From: an uncultured Pseudomonadota bacterium
GTDB lineage: Bacteria; Pseudomonadota; Gammaproteobacteria; Methylococcales; Methylomonadaceae
Reading direction: 5' to 3'
Assembly (NCBI GenBank): GCA_903867225.1
Contig: CAIPQN010000004.1
Coordinates: 1-41,661, forward strand
Length of the DNA stretch: 41,661 nucleotides
Under the pieces are notes generated by a model. The model searched no databases and had not been told where the DNA came from. It saw only the letters and a program-made list of their open reading frames with translations. A program made the position numbers and the translations under genes. Of the stretch, positions 8,124 through 17,800 are shown piece after piece (the stretch's first letter is position 1; each line of letters starts with the position of its first letter).

Positions 8124-8654
8124 TTATTCAGCGTTATAACGTGCAACGCTATCGACGATTTCTTTTTGTGCTTCTTCGATGCCAAACCAGCCTTCAATTT
8201 TGACCCATTTGCCTTCTTCTAAATCTTTGTAATGCTGAAAGAAATGCGCGATTTTTACAAGCGTAATTTCTGGAATATCGTCGTAACTCAATACTTTTTT
8301 ATAAAACGGTGTGAGTTTGTCTACAGGCACTGCTAAAATTTTTGCATCTTCGCCCGATTCGTCAGTCATTTTTAATACGCCGATTGGACGACATTTCACT
8401 ACACAACCACTCAACAATGGTGCAGGTGCAATGACTAGAACGTCCACTGGATCGCCATCGTCGGAAAGTGTTTGTGGCACATAACCGTAGTTGGTTGGAT
8501 ATTGCATCGCCGTTCCCATAAAACGATCAACGGTTAAAATTCCCGTTTCTTTGTCAACTTCATATTTGACAGGATCGCTGTATGCAGGAATTTCAATGAT
8601 AACGTTAATTTCGTTAGGTAAATCGTTGCCAGATGGCACACCTCTTAATGACAT
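8124..8654 (-). CDS. ppa: Inorganic pyrophosphatase
   Basis: A soluble family I pyrophosphatase that hydrolyses PPi to phosphate, pulling biosynthetic reactions forward. The 176-residue length is normal for the bacterial enzyme. The signature [10 protein letters not shown] carries the metal-binding aspartates. Other conserved parts are [11 protein letters not shown], the stretch around [12 protein letters not shown], and KVEGWFG-like KIEGWFG near the C-terminus. A strong AAGGAT Shine-Dalgarno precedes the ATG. Monocistronic: it converges on the plus-strand operon and is divergent from the DUF2797 gene. Confidence 0.97.
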   Translation of the reverse strand: MSLRGVPSGNDLPNEINVIIEIPAYSDPVKYEVDKETGILTVDRFMGTAMQYPTNYGYVPQTLSDDGDPVDVLVIAPAPLLSGCVVKCRPIGVLKMTDESGEDAKILAVPVDKLTPFYKKVLSYDDIPEITLVKIAHFFQHYKDLEEGKWVKIEGWFGIEEAQKEIVDSVARYNAE

Positions 8655-8695
8655 GGTTTTATCCTTTTTTAGGGTTAAATTTAGTGAATTCGGGC

Positions 8696-8725
8696 ATTAT
8701 ACCAGACTTATGTTGTGCTTTTTAA
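8696..8725 (-). promoter_or_regulatory. ppa promoter
   Basis: On the minus strand a consensus TATAAT (8696-8701) is preceded by TGG, making a full extended -10 element (TGnTATAAT). A TTAAAA hexamer lies 18 bases upstream. The leader before the ppa ATG would be about 35 bases. A perfect -10 suits a constitutive housekeeping gene. Confidence 0.65.
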
Positions 8726-8736
8726 CGAGGAAATAA

Positions 8737-9549
8737 ATGCAAGGTCGATTAGAAAAAATGGGCGCAATTCATGACACGCCAATCCGTTATGAATTAGTTT
8801 TAAATTACCAGCGGGTGCCGCTGAATCCGCTAATTGGACAAACAATTACGTTACGTCATACAGGCGCGTTATATTGCCTACATTGCAATATGCCAATGCG
8901 AAAAAGTTTTAATCAAGGTTATTGCTATCCGTGTTTTTCACGACTGGCACAATGTGATATGTGCATGATGAAACCTGAAATTTGTCATCATGCAGCTGGA
9001 ACGTGTCGTGATTCAAAGTGGGCAGAATCATTTTGTTTTCAACCACACATCGTTTATTTGTCGAATACCAGCGGTTTGAAAGTTGGTATTACGCGCCACA
9101 CGCAAATTCCTACACGTTGGATTGATCAAGGTGCAATTCAAGCGTTGCCGATTTTTAAAGTAACGACGCGGCGTTTATCTGGGTTAATCGAAACGTTAAT
9201 TGCTCAACACGTTGCTGATAAAACCCAATGGCAGCGAATGTTGAAACATCAAATTGAACCATTAAATTTAATCACTGAACGCGATAAATTATTGGCGATT
9301 TGCACGAATGAATTGCACGATTTGATGAATAATCATCAAGGTGAAATTGAATTTTTAGTCGATGAAAAAGTGGTTAATTTAAATTATCCGATTGAAATCG
9401 CACCGCTGAAAGTGACCGCGTTGAATTTCGATAAAACGCCACAAATTTCGGGCGTTTTAAATGGGATAAAAGGGCAGTATTTATTATTCAATAACGGTGT
9501 TTTGAATGTGCGAAAATTTGGTGGGTACGAGATTTCGTTTTCAAGATGA
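8737..9549 (+). CDS. DUF2797 zinc-ribbon protein
   Basis: A 270-residue protein of the DUF2797 family, function unknown. The N-terminal third is a Cys-rich zinc-binding region: CLHC, then CYPC, then CDMC followed by a further Cys/His cluster (residues about 47-92). After this comes a strand-rich core VYLSNTSGLKVGITR with PTRWIDQGA, which recalls the GIY-YIG nuclease fold at low similarity. A GAGG Shine-Dalgarno precedes the ATG. The last nine bases overlap the convergent regA stop region, so no separate terminator fits between them. Nucleic-acid binding is a reasonable guess, not shown. Confidence 0.85.
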   Translation: MQGRLEKMGAIHDTPIRYELVLNYQRVPLNPLIGQTITLRHTGALYCLHCNMPMRKSFNQGYCYPCFSRLAQCDMCMMKPEICHHAAGTCRDSKWAESFCFQPHIVYLSNTSGLKVGITRHTQIPTRWIDQGAIQALPIFKVTTRRLSGLIETLIAQHVADKTQWQRMLKHQIEPLNLITERDKLLAICTNELHDLMNNHQGEIEFLVDEKVVNLNYPIEIAPLKVTALNFDKTPQISGVLNGIKGQYLLFNNGVLNVRKFGGYEISFSR

Positions 9550-10104
9550 CACAGGACGTTTTTCTAATTTGCGTTGCAATGACCGACGGTGCATATTCAA
9601 AGCGCGTGCGGCGGCAGAAACATTGCCGTCGTGTTGCATCAAAACTTTTTGTAGATGCTCCCATTCTAATCGTTTGACAGATAAAGGAGCATCGCTAATC
9701 GTGGTCGAAGTATCACCTTCGTTTTTGAGCAAAGCCGCAACAATTTCGTCAGCGTTTGCTGGTTTTGTCAAATAATGAGTTGCGCCCAATTTAATGGATT
9801 CCACTGCTGTTGCGATGCTCGCAAAGCCCGTCAACATTACAATTCTTGTATTGTCATCGAGCGAAATGAGCTTTTTCACTAATTCCAAACCCGATTCCAA
9901 TCCAATTCTCAAATCAATAACGGCATATTCGGGAAGATTTTGTTCAGCAAGTGACATTCCCGCAGCTACATCATGTGCCACTAAAACATCATAGTGCCGT
10001 TTTTCTAATGCACTTTTTAGCACCATGCAAAAAGTTCTATCGTCATCAACCAACAATAAACGTGGATTATCAAGGGTATCAATAGCTGTCATCTTCTGTC
10101 TCAT
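9541..10104 (-). CDS. regA: Redox response regulator RegA/PrrA/ActR family
   Basis: A 187-residue response regulator. The receiver (residues about 14-130) has the acidic pair DD at 20-21, phospho-acceptor D64 in VIDLRIG and K114. The C-terminal Fis-type helix-turn-helix (about 157-182, GNVSAAARALNMHRRSLQRKL) is the hallmark of RegA/PrrA/ActR, which control redox-dependent energy metabolism (oxidases, nitrogen and carbon fixation, denitrification) in response to RegB. An in-frame ATG four codons later (10092) is an alternative start. The gene overlaps the 3' end of regB by 26 bases and overlaps DUF2797 convergently by nine. Confidence 0.93.
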   Translation of the reverse strand: MRQKMTAIDTLDNPRLLLVDDDRTFCMVLKSALEKRHYDVLVAHDVAAGMSLAEQNLPEYAVIDLRIGLESGLELVKKLISLDDNTRIVMLTGFASIATAVESIKLGATHYLTKPANADEIVAALLKNEGDTSTTISDAPLSVKRLEWEHLQKVLMQHDGNVSAAARALNMHRRSLQRKLEKRPVSS

Positions 10105-11455
10105 TAGTTAATAAGGGGAGAGTAATCATCACTTGTGCGCCACCATCGGAATGGTTGCTAAATTCTATTTTTCCGCCCAATCGTTGTAACGTTGAACAAC
10201 TCAAAAATAAACCAACGCCCAAACCGTGTTTGTCACTGATAACGGGTTTTTGTCCCGCAAATTTAATAATTTCATCAGAAAACCCTGTGCCAAAATCACA
10301 AATTTTAAGTATGGCTTGCCGTCTATCCCAATTAGCACGAAATTCAATCCCTAAATCTGCATTTGTTGCATCGGTAGCATTGTTAAGTATGTTAATTAAC
10401 GAGTGCGTCAGTGTTTGTTCTGCAATGATTTTCGCCTCTAAATCTACGTCTGGATCGATAAGGAAATTTAATTTTGTACTCACTTTATGAGTGCGCCATT
10501 GTTTAATGACATCATCTAAATAATCACTAAGGGACATTACATTGCCCGATTCTGCTCGCATTTCACCTGCTGATGCAGACATTACTGATAAGGCTTCTTT
10601 ACAGCGGTTAATTTGATCTTGAAGAATTGCCATTTTTTCGTATAAATCGGGATGATTGCAATAAGCATAATCTTGCGTTAATTCATGTACCACAATCGCC
10701 ATTGTACCTAAAGGAGTTCCCATATCGTGAGCAGCACTTGCCGCTAATGTGCCGAGAGCTACGACACGTTCATTGCGTAACGCATTTTCACGCGCTTCAG
10801 CTAAACTACGTTCGCGAATTTTCAACGTTTTCGCCAATTCCACCACAAAAAACGCCACTAATCCTGCACTAAATACAAAACCGAACCACATTCCAAAAAT
10901 GTGTAAATTGAAATAGCTTTGGTCGTTTAGCGTGTGTAATTGATTGAGCATTTCGACATTGGTCATCTCCGAAAAGTTCATATTTGGCGAATGATTTACA
11001 TGCGGTGCAATTGAGGGTAATGGAATGTTATAGACCATTAGCATCGTGTACATCGTCGTCGTCAGAATCACCATATACCACGCAAATGATGGCGGTAACA
11101 TAATCGCGGTAATCATGAGCGGCAGCAAATAAACCCAAATAATTGGATTTGCTGCACCGCCTGTTAGATAAAGTAACGCCGTAATACCAAAAACATCTAA
11201 TACCAGTTGTGAAAAAATTTCATGTGTAGTGACGGGTAATTGGTCTTGTAATCGCAACCATGTGTAAATGTTAATCGCAGCAATACTCGCAATCACAAGC
11301 CACAAGGGACGAAGTGGTAAATGAATATACAAGCCATAAGTCGATAAGAAAATTAAAAAGGCTTCGCTAAACAGCATTAAATTACGCAAAACAAACAGCC
11401 ATTTTAAATTTTGCCGAACGGCTAATTCAGATTTAGAAGAAACATAAGAAAACAT
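10079..11455 (-). CDS. regB: Redox sensor histidine kinase RegB/PrrB family
   Basis: A 458-residue inner-membrane kinase partner of RegA. It has about six membrane helices (residues 20-205) containing GGAANPIIWVYLLP (99-112), which matches the GGxxNPF-type quinone-binding loop of RegB. The H-box is AAHDMGTPLG with H243, against HELGTPL in the usual family, so Glu is replaced by Asp. C285 in INRCKEAL aligns with the redox-active cysteine of RegB. The ATPase domain follows, with NILNNATDA, DFGTGF and HGLGVGLFL. It forms an operon with regA. A RegA-like binding site sits about 73 bases upstream, suggesting autoregulation. Confidence 0.92.
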   Translation of the reverse strand: MFSYVSSKSELAVRQNLKWLFVLRNLMLFSEAFLIFLSTYGLYIHLPLRPLWLVIASIAAINIYTWLRLQDQLPVTTHEIFSQLVLDVFGITALLYLTGGAANPIIWVYLLPLMITAIMLPPSFAWYMVILTTTMYTMLMVYNIPLPSIAPHVNHSPNMNFSEMTNVEMLNQLHTLNDQSYFNLHIFGMWFGFVFSAGLVAFFVVELAKTLKIRERSLAEARENALRNERVVALGTLAASAAHDMGTPLGTMAIVVHELTQDYAYCNHPDLYEKMAILQDQINRCKEALSVMSASAGEMRAESGNVMSLSDYLDDVIKQWRTHKVSTKLNFLIDPDVDLEAKIIAEQTLTHSLINILNNATDATNADLGIEFRANWDRRQAILKICDFGTGFSDEIIKFAGQKPVISDKHGLGVGLFLSCSTLQRLGGKIEFSNHSDGGAQVMITLPLLTNETEDDSY

Positions 11456-11527
11456 GAGAACTCACAACGAAAATTAAGTTGTGTATATTTTAGAGTGATT
11501 TTGTAATTTAAACAGAGATGCTTGCCT

Positions 11528-11542
11528 GCGACAATTTGTCAC
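11528..11542. promoter_or_regulatory. Candidate RegA/PrrA binding site
   Basis: GCGACAATTTGTCAC matches the RegA/PrrA/ActR-type pattern of two inverted half-sites, GCGRC-N5-GYCGC, with one mismatch (GTCAC). It lies about 73 bases upstream of regB and overlaps the -35 side of a possible plus-strand promoter. It could therefore serve both regB autoregulation and the candidate small RNA. The consensus is recalled from published work on alphaproteobacterial RegA; this is a pattern match only. Confidence 0.4.
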
Positions 11543-11578
11543 ATTCTGCTTCAGATGATTTGTTGTTATGATTAGCCA

Positions 11579-11682
11579 ACATTTTTAGATTTCTAACTAT
11601 TTTCATATAGTTGATAGCTAAGACAGTTGTGTTATATCCTTCCTAATACCTCGGCGACTTTTGTTTTAAGTCGCTTTTTTTT
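11579..11682 (+). ncRNA. Candidate small RNA divergent from regB
   Basis: No gene on the plus strand ends here, yet a good Rho-independent terminator closes at 11682. Upstream there is a possible promoter TTCTGC-N17-TATGAT (44-49 and 67-72 of 11500) that would give an RNA of roughly 104 bases. A second possibility, TTGATA-N16-TATATC (11611-11638), would give only about 38 bases. The longer RNA would fold a perfect stem AACTAT/ATAGTT at 11595-11612 and the terminator stem. There is no convincing open reading frame. Proposed as an sRNA candidate, unrelated to any family I recognise. Confidence 0.35.
11654..11682 (+). terminator. Rho-independent terminator, plus strand
   Basis: Stem GCGACTT / AAGTCGC with a seven-base loop is followed by eight consecutive T. 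On the minus strand the hairpin is not followed by a T-run, so it does not serve the lipoprotein gene that ends at 11685. It must end some plus-strand transcript starting in the regB upstream region. Confidence 0.65.
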
Positions 11683-11684
11683 GT

Positions 11685-12440
11685 CTAAAATCCAGCCGCT
11701 TTTGCGCTGGCTTCAGCAGCACCTACCGTGTCACTTTGCATTTCTTTTGCATGAGCAATCAATAACCAACTATTTTTCTTCAGCGTGTTGTCTTTACCCG
11801 CTAATAATGCCGCTTTTTTTGCTAAATCTTCCGCTAAAATTGGTTTCGATTGTTTCAAACGCAACACTGCTAATTTATATAATAATTCACCGTTGCGTGG
11901 GTCAATACGAATTGCTCGTTCAATCGCTGCAGCCGCTGATTCAATATCTCCTGATTTGGTGCTTTGATTTGCCGCTGTGACCAACGCAGATACGGCGGGC
12001 GATAACGCAGCACCTGATTCTGCGGGTTTAAACTCAATGGGAGCAGTGGGTTCAAATTTTGGAACCCCTGTTTCTGTAGGCGCAGTAGGCATTAATAAAT
12101 GCCTAGATGGCGGCTGTACTTCAATAACTTTTGGAATTCCCGAATCTATTGATGAAATACTAGGAACTGGCACTGCAATTGGTTCAGGTTTAATTTCAAC
12201 CGCTTCAACAATCGTTGTGTCTGCCAACGGTATAATTTGAATTACATCATCGATTTTATCGGCTTTTGCCTTTGGAATAATTACAGCGGCTTGTTTGGGC
12301 ATCGGCGCATTATACGGACGATTATTGGTATAAACGGGCGCAGGCGGTTGTGTACCACTTAATCCTGTACAACCCGTAATAAAAATTGGCAGCACGCCAC
12401 CCATTAAAATCGTTTTTCTAATCAAATTTATTTTTGTCAT
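11685..12440 (-). CDS. TPR-containing lipoprotein
   Basis: A 251-residue predicted lipoprotein. The N-terminus has a hydrophobic signal with lipobox ITGC (C24). A Pro/Ala/Ile-rich linker (about 28-140) follows, then a C-terminal domain with TPR-like helices (about 150-250; ERAIRIDPRNGELLYKLAVLRL is the clearest repeat). Such proteins act as periplasmic or outer-membrane scaffolds. The lysine and asparagine residues after C24 are not informative about sorting. It begins five bases after the stop of the CheZ-like gene, forming a two-gene operon. Function unknown. Confidence 0.75.
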   Translation of the reverse strand: MTKINLIRKTILMGGVLPIFITGCTGLSGTQPPAPVYTNNRPYNAPMPKQAAVIIPKAKADKIDDVIQIIPLADTTIVEAVEIKPEPIAVPVPSISSIDSGIPKVIEVQPPSRHLLMPTAPTETGVPKFEPTAPIEFKPAESGAALSPAVSALVTAANQSTKSGDIESAAAAIERAIRIDPRNGELLYKLAVLRLKQSKPILAEDLAKKAALLAGKDNTLKKNSWLLIAHAKEMQSDTVGAAEASAKAAGF

Positions 12441-12445
12441 GAAAT

Positions 12446-12991
12446 TTAAAATAACTCAATATCATCGTCATCAGTTTGTTCTGCTTCGGCGGCTTCTTTG
12501 ATAACTAAGGCTTCTTCAATCGTTTTACCTTGTAAAACGGCATCGAACATAATTTTCTCAGATTCCATAGTATAACGTGAACGAATCTCCATTTGGAATT
12601 TATGCCATTCAAATGGATTATACAAACGCTCTGGACTTTCAACGAGTGATGATAAACCTTTTAAATTAGAAGTCACATGATGCAGACATTGTTGTAAACG
12701 ATCATAAAACTGAAACGCGATAATCGAATCTTGAATACGCGCACTTGTTTCGGTACAGGATTTTAACGCTTCTTCACGAGAAGGCGAATCATCTAAATCT
12801 TGTAAATGATTGTAGATAGTTTGCATATGCTCAACCATCGACGTAAACGAATCTGTCAGTGTATTCACTGAAATATCCGCAGTAATTAACATATCTTCAA
12901 CTTGTCCAGCCGATAAATTAAGTAATTTTGAAGTTTCTCGGATTTGCGTCCAATCAAGGTCTGGCGTAAACGAGTTAGATTTTGTAGTCAT
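12446..12991 (-). CDS. CheZ-like helical protein
   Basis: A 181-residue all-helical acidic protein. The stretch FQFYDRLQQCLHHV (residues 93-106) places Asp97 and Gln101 four residues apart, like the catalytic Asp/Gln of CheZ (D-L-T-G-Q) that dephosphorylates CheY. The C-terminus ends DDDDIELF, resembling the acidic-aromatic C-terminal tail by which CheZ grips CheY. It is shorter than classical CheZ (about 210 residues). Together this suggests a phosphatase for a CheY-like receiver, but no chemotaxis genes are in the window and similarity is limited to these motifs. It is the first gene of an operon with the TPR lipoprotein. Confidence 0.5.
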   Translation of the reverse strand: MTTKSNSFTPDLDWTQIRETSKLLNLSAGQVEDMLITADISVNTLTDSFTSMVEHMQTIYNHLQDLDDSPSREEALKSCTETSARIQDSIIAFQFYDRLQQCLHHVTSNLKGLSSLVESPERLYNPFEWHKFQMEIRSRYTMESEKIMFDAVLQGKTIEEALVIKEAAEAEQTDDDDIELF

Positions 12992-13104
12992 TCGATATAC
13001 CGAAATAAAAGAGTGAAATTCAAAGTTGATTGCGTAGTTTTTTAATAAGCCCTAACGCGGGCAGAATTATAACAAACATCAATCAACGATAGTGATGCTA
13101 TTTT

Positions 13105-13908
13105 TTAATGACTATGGGCGACGAGCCAATCGAGTTCCGTTTCTGAAAATCCCGCACTCAAACGTAATTCACGATTAAAGCCACCTTTCAGCATGCCGCC
13201 TTTGTAATACTTCAACAGCAAGGATTGATATTGGTTTTCAACATCAAAGTTTTGTTGGTCACACAAAAATTTAAACCATTTCGAGCCAAGTGCAACGTGA
13301 CCCACTTCATCAGTTAAAATTCGGCTCAAAATATCGACAGCATTATCATCGCCAAGTTGTTTAAATTTTTCGATTAACGGCGGTGTTACATCTAAACCAT
13401 GTGCTTCCATACAACGTGGTACTAACGCTAAACGCACTAAAATATCGTGTGCGGTATCTTGTGCTAAATCCCATAAACCACTGTGTGCAGGCAAATCACC
13501 ATAATCCACGCCAAAGGTCTGCAATTTCACGCGTAACAGTTCAAAATGCTGTGCTTCTTCATCGGCAACGCGCAACCAGTCACGATAAAATTCTTCTGGT
13601 AAGCCTCGAAATCGATAAACAATATCCCACGCTAAATAAATTGCTACAAATTCAACGTGAGCAATAGCGTGAAAAAATGCTGCTAAACCTGTAGGTGTTC
13701 CGAGTTTTCGTTTCGGCATTTCTCGCGGCGGCAAGAGTAAAGGATGCTCAGGAAATTTTACTTTTTCAATGGATTGCACAGAAATAATAGATTCAAAATT
13801 CAATTCACCTTTTAGCGCAAGCCGTTGTGCTTCATGTGTTAAATCGAGTAAATCATTACAGCTACTTTCATGTAATGCGATTTGAGCAAATTTAAAAATG
13901 TTAGACAT
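13105..13908 (-). CDS. DUF455 ferritin-like protein
   Basis: A 267-residue member of the DUF455 family, a ferritin-like four-helix bundle with a likely di-iron site. Candidate ligands are in HAIAHVEFVAIYLAWD (His/Glu), ADEEAQHFELL (ExxH) and DEVGHVALG (ExxH), with the conserved GLWDLAQDTAHDILVRLA between them. Relatives are related in fold to the tRNA hydroxylase MiaE, but the reaction of DUF455 is not established to my knowledge. It starts three bases after the stop of the methylthioadenosine/inosine phosphorylase gene and is probably co-transcribed, a coupling that may reflect function in purine or tRNA modification. Confidence 0.85.
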   Translation of the reverse strand: MSNIFKFAQIALHESSCNDLLDLTHEAQRLALKGELNFESIISVQSIEKVKFPEHPLLLPPREMPKRKLGTPTGLAAFFHAIAHVEFVAIYLAWDIVYRFRGLPEEFYRDWLRVADEEAQHFELLRVKLQTFGVDYGDLPAHSGLWDLAQDTAHDILVRLALVPRCMEAHGLDVTPPLIEKFKQLGDDNAVDILSRILTDEVGHVALGSKWFKFLCDQQNFDVENQYQSLLLKYYKGGMLKGGFNRELRLSAGFSETELDWLVAHSH

Positions 13909-13911
13909 TTT

Positions 13912-14652
13912 TTAATACGCTGCCATAAATGCTTGCAATAAAATCGCGGCATTTGCCATGCCGTGATGTAAGTTTTCTTCAATTTCTGCCATCGTAATTT
14001 CCCCCGCTGTTTTGCCCGCGCCCCAATTCGCCATGACGGCTAATGCGGCGTAATCCATTTCTAATTCTTTCGCTAAATTGGCTTCTGGCATTCCTGTCAT
14101 TCCCACTAAATCACAGCCATCACGTTCCATGCGGGCAATTTCAGCGGCGGTTTCTAATCGGGGACCTTGTGTGCAACCGTAAGTACCGATTGGACTGACT
14201 TTTAAATTTGCTGAAGCCGCTGCTCGAATTAAGTTAGCGCGTAATTTTTGACTGTATGGATAAGTAAAATCAATGTGCGTGACTTTACCATCTTCACCAT
14301 CAAAAAAAGTATGTTCGCGTGAATAAGTGTAATCAATAATTTGGTCAGGAATTGCCAAATGCGCGGGTACCATTTCAGGTGTAATCCCCCCTACTGCGGC
14401 AACTGCAATAATATCTTTCACGCCTAAATGTTTTAATGCCCAGATGTTGGCGCGGTAGTTAATTTTATGCGGTGGAATGGCGTGTGGATTACCGTGACGC
14501 GCTAGAAAAACAACGTTTTTATCTTGAATTTCACCGATTAAAAAATCAGTCGATGGTTTGCCATAAGGCGTATCAATGCTTTCGCGGCGAGTTGGATTAA
14601 ATGCCGCGAGTTCACTTAAACCTGTACCGCCAATAATAGCTAATGTTGTCAT
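13912..14652 (-). CDS. S-methyl-5'-thioadenosine/thioinosine phosphorylase
   Basis: A 246-residue purine nucleoside phosphorylase-family enzyme that cleaves methylthioadenosine (or methylthioinosine) with phosphate to release the base and methylthioribose-1-phosphate, recycling the by-product of polyamine synthesis. Motifs: IIGGTGL at the N-terminus (phosphate), RHGNPHAIPPHKINYRANIWAL, TQGPRLETAAEI, and GMTGMPEANLAKEL. The size and these motifs resemble the gammaproteobacterial thioinosine-specific type (MTIP), but substrate choice cannot be read with certainty. It leads a two-gene operon with DUF455 and would act on the product of the spermidine synthase-like enzyme at 5972. Confidence 0.9.
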   Translation of the reverse strand: MTTLAIIGGTGLSELAAFNPTRRESIDTPYGKPSTDFLIGEIQDKNVVFLARHGNPHAIPPHKINYRANIWALKHLGVKDIIAVAAVGGITPEMVPAHLAIPDQIIDYTYSREHTFFDGEDGKVTHIDFTYPYSQKLRANLIRAAASANLKVSPIGTYGCTQGPRLETAAEIARMERDGCDLVGMTGMPEANLAKELEMDYAALAVMANWGAGKTAGEITMAEIEENLHHGMANAAILLQAFMAAY

Positions 14653-14754
14653 GTTATTTTCTCTGAAAAAATGAATGGTTATAAATGCGCGTTAAATTAG
14701 CACAGGTTGCAGTTGTTCGCACACTCGGTTTTAGTTTATTGCGTGTTATGCAGA

Positions 14755-14783
14755 TTACCTTTTGCTAGAATGACCGTTATATC
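14755..14783 (+). promoter_or_regulatory. Candidate sigma70 promoter for hybrid kinase
   Basis: TTACCT and TATATC hexamers are separated by 17 bases, 30 bases upstream of the ATG at 14814. Each hexamer has two mismatches to consensus or fewer. This is a pattern match only. Confidence 0.3.
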
Positions 14784-14813
14784 TACCAAACTTATTTAAG
14801 CTGAGTTTATTAC

Positions 14814-17800
14814 ATGAAACTATTCATACCTTCTTCAAAAAAAGTAAATTTAACCACCAAACTTTTTTGGAGTGGGGGTTTTAGTTTGTTGATTATTTTT
14901 TTGATTGGTTTGAATACTATTGTCAGTTTGCAAAAACTGAATGTTGAAACAAATATACTTTACGATAAGCATCTTATCGGTATTTCTCATATCAAAGAAG
15001 CGAGTATTAATCTCAACCACATGAGAAAAAATGTAAGGCAAATGGTATTTGCAGAAAACATATTTACTCAAAAAAAAGCGATTGAAAATTTAGACAAAGC
15101 AGATTCTGAGTTGCAGTCTCAAATCAATGAAATCACTGTAACGCTTGATAGTGCAGAAAATAAACAACAGTTAAGTGAGTTTTTGAGATTGATTGAGCAA
15201 TATAGACATTATATTGAACAAATTAGTTCACTCGTAGAAGGTGATGAATCGAAAAAAATTCAAGCAAAACAAATTTTTTTAAGTCCTATTTTTGTAGAAA
15301 TTGGTGAAAATGCAGACACGCTTTTGGCTGAGATTGCCACTATTAAAGAAAAAGACGCATACAAAATGGCTGAATCACTCAAAAAAATGAGTGAACAAAA
15401 CCAAACGTTTTCCTTTGTATTGATGTTTTTTGGATTATTTTTTGGTGGTTTTTCAGGATTTCTTATCGTTCGTTCAGTTTCAAATTCTATTGAACGCTTA
15501 CAAAATTTTATCGAAGATTTAGCTCATAATAATTTGGACGTGGAAGTCCCACATTTATATCTTTCACGTCAATATGGAACGTTCACAAACGCTTTAACCA
15601 TTCTACGAAATACTTGTCGCGGCTTAAAGTCTGCACATTGGGTGAAAGAAAATGTCACAAAGATTTCTACCGAACTTCAAGACGCAGAAAAACTTTCTTT
15701 GTTGGCTCAAAAATTTATGTCTTCAGTTTGCCCGCTCATCAATTCGGGGCATGGTGTTTTTTATATTTACACTGGAAATCAATTACGCTTGTTAGCGAGT
15801 TATGGTTACTGTGAAAGTAAAAATATGAATCATAATTTTGTGTTAGGTGAAGGACTGATTGGTCAATGTGCTATAGAAAAAAAGCCAATTATCATTACAA
15901 ATCCCCCTGCTGATTACATCACTATTCAATCGGGTTTAGGAGAATCTACGCCTAATAACATTATGATTTTGCCCATTTTGAATGGCGATATTTTAGTGGG
16001 AATTTTGGAGTTTGCGACATTTCATACTATTACAAATGAAGAGCAATTATTGCTTGATGAGTTGATGCCCAGATTTGCAATGAGCTTACAAATTCTTGAG
16101 CGAAATATAAATACGTTGCGTTTACTTGATGAATCACGCGAACAAGCACGACGCATGGATGCACAGCAAGTAGAGTTGAAACAAACTGAACAGTGGTACA
16201 ACAGCATTATTGAATTTGCGCCGATGGGTATTTTTGTTGTGAATGAAGCGGGACAAATCGTGTTGTGTAATCACACGCTTGAAAAGACATTTGGTTATGA
16301 ATCGGGGGAATTAGATTGGAAAAATGTTGATTTACTTGTGCCAATAGACGTTCGCGCTGAACACCCCAAAATGCGTGCGAAATTTATGTCGGAAATGGGT
16401 GATGCCTCACGGGCAATGGGAACGAGTTTGGAATTAAGAGGTGTTCGTAAAGACGGTAGTGAAATTCCCGTTGAAGTCGGTTTAAGTCACATGCCTGAAT
16501 TAGAAGTAGGTCTTAAAAACATTTGCGTCACGGTACGAGATGTTTCGGTGGCTAAAAAAGCCGCCGATGAAGTGCGAGCAGCGAAAGAACTCGCAGAAGA
16601 AGCGACCAAAATAAAATCAGATTTCTTAGCGAACATGAGTCACGAAATTCGCACGCCAATGAATGCGATTATCGGTATGTCACATTTAACATTAAAAACA
16701 GATTTGACGCATAAACAACGCGATTACATTCAAAAAATTCAGAGTTCAGGTCAACATTTATTAGGCATTGTGAATGACATTTTAGATTTTTCAAAAATCG
16801 AAGCAGGTAAATTGAAGATTGAACATGTTGAATTTGAATTAGACAAAGTATTGAGAAATTTAGCGAATTTGATTTCAGAAAAAGCCAATGAAAAAGGATT
16901 GGAACTGGTTTTTGATATTGATCAAAATGTACCTAAATCACTTAAGGGCGATTCATTACGATTAAGTCAAATTCTTATCAATTATGGCAACAATGCAGTT
17001 AAATTTACGAATGAAGGTGAAATCGTCATTTCTGTGAAAGTATGGGAAGAAACAGAAACAGATGTTTTGTTATATTTTGCTGTTCGTGACACAGGAATTG
17101 GTTTAACACCCGAAGCGAAAGCAAAATTATTTCAATCTTTTCAACAAGCAGATACGTCAACCAGTCGAAAATATGGCGGCACAGGTTTAGGTTTAGCGAT
17201 TGCCAAACAACTCGCAAGTTTAATGGGCGGTGATGTAGGTGTAGAAAGTGAAATTGGTAAAGGTAGTACGTTTTCCTTCACGGCACGATTGGGAAAAGGT
17301 AAAAGTGATGTTAGAAAATTAGTACCGAATTCTGATTTGCGTGGCTGTAATGTTTTAGTGGTTGATGACAATGAAATTGCGAGATTAGTTTTAAATGAAA
17401 TGTTATCGAGTATGTCATTTAATGTCGATCAAGTGGCGAGCGGGCAAGAAGCGATTGAAATGGTGCAGAAAGCAGCAGAGTTAGGTCAGCATTATGAAAT
17501 TGTATTTTTAGATTGGCAAATGCCTGAAATGAGCGGCATTGAAGCTGCAAAAGCGATTCGATTATTACCGTTGGATATTTATCCACAGTTGGTGATGGTA
17601 ACAGCGCACAGCGGTGAAAATGTAAGTAAAGAATTTGAATTAGCCGACTTAGAATATATTTTAGTTAAGCCCGTCACTGCATCATTGTTATTTGATACCG
17701 CGATGCAAATATTGGGTCAAAATGATGCAACACCAAATGATAATTTTTATAAAATATCTAGCGTTGTAGACGAATTAGTTGTGATTAAAGGTGCGTCGAT

